The translations under genes were made by a program, and so were the position numbers. This document shows positions 62,560 through 64,000 of a stretch of DNA of 64,000 bases, piece by piece. The stretch comes from MR-S7 sp000400995. Its GTDB lineage: Bacteria; Pseudomonadota; Gammaproteobacteria; Burkholderiales; Burkholderiaceae_C. The notes under the pieces are model-generated. The model was not told where the DNA came from. It worked only from the letters and a program-made list of their open reading frames with translations, and made no database searches. Where the stretch lies: the NCBI RefSeq assembly GCF_045291395.1, contig NZ_CP152342.1:2666001-2730000 (forward strand). The letters run 5' to 3'. Numbering within the stretch: position 1 is the stretch's first letter; each line of letters begins with the position of its first letter.

Positions 62560-63822
62560 TTACTTCTTTTCAGGCTCGTCCTTCTTCTTGTCGTTGCCGT
62601 CGATGTACGGGCTCCAGGGCTGGGCCTTCACGGGCGCCTTGGTCTTCCAGACGACGTTGAACTGGCCGTCGGCCTTGATCTCGCCGATCAGCACCGGCTT
62701 GTGCAGGTGGTGGTTCTTGGCGTCCATGGTCAGCGTGAAGCCGCTGGGCGCCTTGAAGGTCTGCCCGGCCATCGCGGGGATCACCTTGTCGGGGTCGGTG
62801 CTCTTGGCTTTCTCCACCGCCTGCTTCCACATATGGATGCCGACGTAGGTGGCTTCCATCGGGTCGTTGGTCAGCGGCTTGGTCGATTGGCCGGGCAGCT
62901 TCTTGGCCTTGGCGTAGGCGCTCCACTGCTTGATCCAGGCATCGTTCGTGGGGTTCTTCACGCTCATGAAGTAGTTCCACGCGGCGAGGTGGCCCACGAG
63001 CGGCTTGGGGTCGAGGCCGCGCAGCTCTTCCTCGCCCACGCTGAAGGCGACCACGGGCACGTCGGTGGCCTTCAGGCCCGCGTTGCCCAGCTCCTTGTAG
63101 AAGGGCACGTTGGAGTCGCCGTTGATGGTGGAGACGACCGCCGTCTTGCCGCCGGCAGAGAACTTCTTGATGTCGGCCACGATGGTCTGGTAGTCGCTGT
63201 GGCCGAAGGGGGTGTAGGTCTCCATGATGTCCTTGTCGGCCACGCCCTTGGCCTTGAGGAAGGCGCGCAGGATCTTGTTGGCCGTGCGCGGGTACACGTA
63301 GTCGGTGCCCAGCAGCACCCAGCGCTTGGCACTGCCGCCGTCCTCGCCCATCAGGTATTCCACGGCGGGAATGGCCTGCTGGTTGGGCGCGGCGCCGGTG
63401 TAGAAGACGTTCTTGGAGAGTTCCTCGCCCTCGTACTGCACGGGGTAGAACAGCAGCGCGTTGTTCTCCTCGTAGACCGGCAGCACCGACTTGCGGCACA
63501 CCGAGGTCCAGCAGCCGAAGGTGACGGCCACCTTGTCCTGGCCGATGAGCTGCTTGGCCTTCTCGGCCGCCAGCGGCCAGTTGGAGGCCGTGTCGATCAC
63601 CACGGGCTCCAGCTTCTTGCCGAGCACGCCGCCCTTAGCGTTGATGTCCTCGATGGTCATCAGCGCCATGTCCTTGAGCGCGGTTTCCGAGATTGCCATC
63701 GTGCCGGAGAGCGCATGCAGCACGCCCACCTTGATGGTGTCCGCCGCATGCGCGGCGAGCGGCAGGCTGGCGATGGCCGCAGCGGCGGCGAGGGTCTGGA
63801 GGGTGAAACGGCGCGGGTTCAT
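62560..63822 (-). CDS. urtA: Urea ABC transporter substrate-binding protein UrtA
   Basis: A 420-residue periplasmic urea/short-amide binding protein. A Tat- or Sec-type leader (MNPRRFTLQTLAAAAAIASL to AHAAD) precedes the Peripla_BP domain: GVLHALSGTMAISETALKDM, FGCWTSVCRKSVLPVYEENN and LFYPVQYEGEELSKNVFYTG. The C-terminus is lysine-rich (DGNDKKKDEPEKK). First gene of urtABCDE, driven by a sigma-54 promoter. Confidence 0.96.
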   Translation of the reverse strand: MNPRRFTLQTLAAAAAIASLPLAAHAADTIKVGVLHALSGTMAISETALKDMALMTIEDINAKGGVLGKKLEPVVIDTASNWPLAAEKAKQLIGQDKVAVTFGCWTSVCRKSVLPVYEENNALLFYPVQYEGEELSKNVFYTGAAPNQQAIPAVEYLMGEDGGSAKRWVLLGTDYVYPRTANKILRAFLKAKGVADKDIMETYTPFGHSDYQTIVADIKKFSAGGKTAVVSTINGDSNVPFYKELGNAGLKATDVPVVAFSVGEEELRGLDPKPLVGHLAAWNYFMSVKNPTNDAWIKQWSAYAKAKKLPGQSTKPLTNDPMEATYVGIHMWKQAVEKAKSTDPDKVIPAMAGQTFKAPSGFTLTMDAKNHHLHKPVLIGEIKADGQFNVVWKTKAPVKAQPWSPYIDGNDKKKDEPEKK

Positions 63823-64000
63823 CACGATGCGATCCTTGGCTGTCGATGGAGAAGGCCGCCATCTGCGAAAACGGCGGGACTGCTCTCGTCTTGCAAGCAC
63901 CGTGCCACCGCGCCTTCTCACGCTCGTGGTGCAAAAGCGGCGGCGCAGGCACCATGACGGCCAGCCACGCACCAGCATCGGGCGCGCGCCATGCACCACG
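63823..64000 (-). other. Upstream regulatory region of the urt operon
   Basis: 178 nt to the window edge. It contains the sigma-54 promoter and, further upstream, several GGTGC/GCACC half sites (63931-63936 and 63948-63953 on the plus strand, and GCACCA near the edge). These resemble NtrC half sites, but spacing is not canonical. No gene is seen. Confidence 0.5.
63892..63907 (-). promoter_or_regulatory. Sigma-54 promoter of urtABCDE
   Basis: Minus strand TGGCACGGTGCTTGCA matches the RpoN consensus TGGCAC-N5-TTGCA exactly. The -24 GG and -12 GC are correctly spaced. The predicted transcript starts near 63880, about 58 nt before urtA. This indicates NtrC-activated expression under nitrogen limitation. 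Confidence 0.9.

Overview
The window is a high-GC chromosomal segment of a betaproteobacterium. The folC-SPOR-cvpA-purF-metZ order, MCP and CheW genes, a urtABCDE urea transporter, IPTL-CTERM exported proteins and a characteristic short palindromic repeat all point to the Comamonadaceae (Acidovorax, Alicycliphilus or Diaphorobacter-like). This rests on protein and motif recognition, not on a database search. Most of the window is ordinary core genome.

Layout. 0-8 kb: the start of a PII protein, nadE, a FemAB-like acyltransferase, a chemoreceptor with cheW, a lone Fe(III)-binding protein and an SDR with a palindromic operator. 8.0-8.7 kb: six tRNA genes, a tandemly duplicated Ala-Glu-Asp trio, next to gltX. 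9-18.6 kb: gltX, metZ, purF, cvpA, SPOR protein, folC, an ArsC-like protein, a glycine-zipper lipoprotein-like protein, ppnP and argG. 18.8-25.3 kb: a giant Delta-60 repeat surface protein with a divergent AraC regulator, an SDR, queC and a queuosine-precursor transporter. 25.7-33 kb: an SLC13 transporter, an ECF41 sigma factor with its AhpD-like partner and a matching promoter, LysR/MBL genes and a PepSY iron-linked trio. 33-44.9 kb: murB, yajQ, a retropepsin-like protease, an HD-GYP-like protein, plsY, ybaK, an aldo/keto reductase, LysR, a Fe(III)-type ABC transporter and a hydrolase.

45.0-56.8 kb is the most distinctive part. Two paralogous 7TM sensor kinases and two paralogous LuxR-type response regulators form one tightly overlapping operon. 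They are flanked by genes for exported proteins: three IPTL-CTERM proteins, a collagen-like protein and three small proteins with a phage-tail-collar domain. A long inverted repeat lies between the regulators and the exported-protein operon. I read this as a self-contained, signal-controlled cell-surface system. 57-64 kb: ureD, convergent with urtABCDE, which has an excellent sigma-54 promoter.

Two sequence-level themes cut across the window. First, about 17 copies of a roughly 45-bp palindromic repeat occur, some inside genes in frame and several supplying stop codons or Shine-Dalgarno sequences. Second, about ten genes carry a single-base deficit in a G/C run. Seven of these deficits lie in the surface-protein locus. 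Systematic homopolymer undercalling is the likeliest cause, but phase variation or slippage in that locus should be tested.
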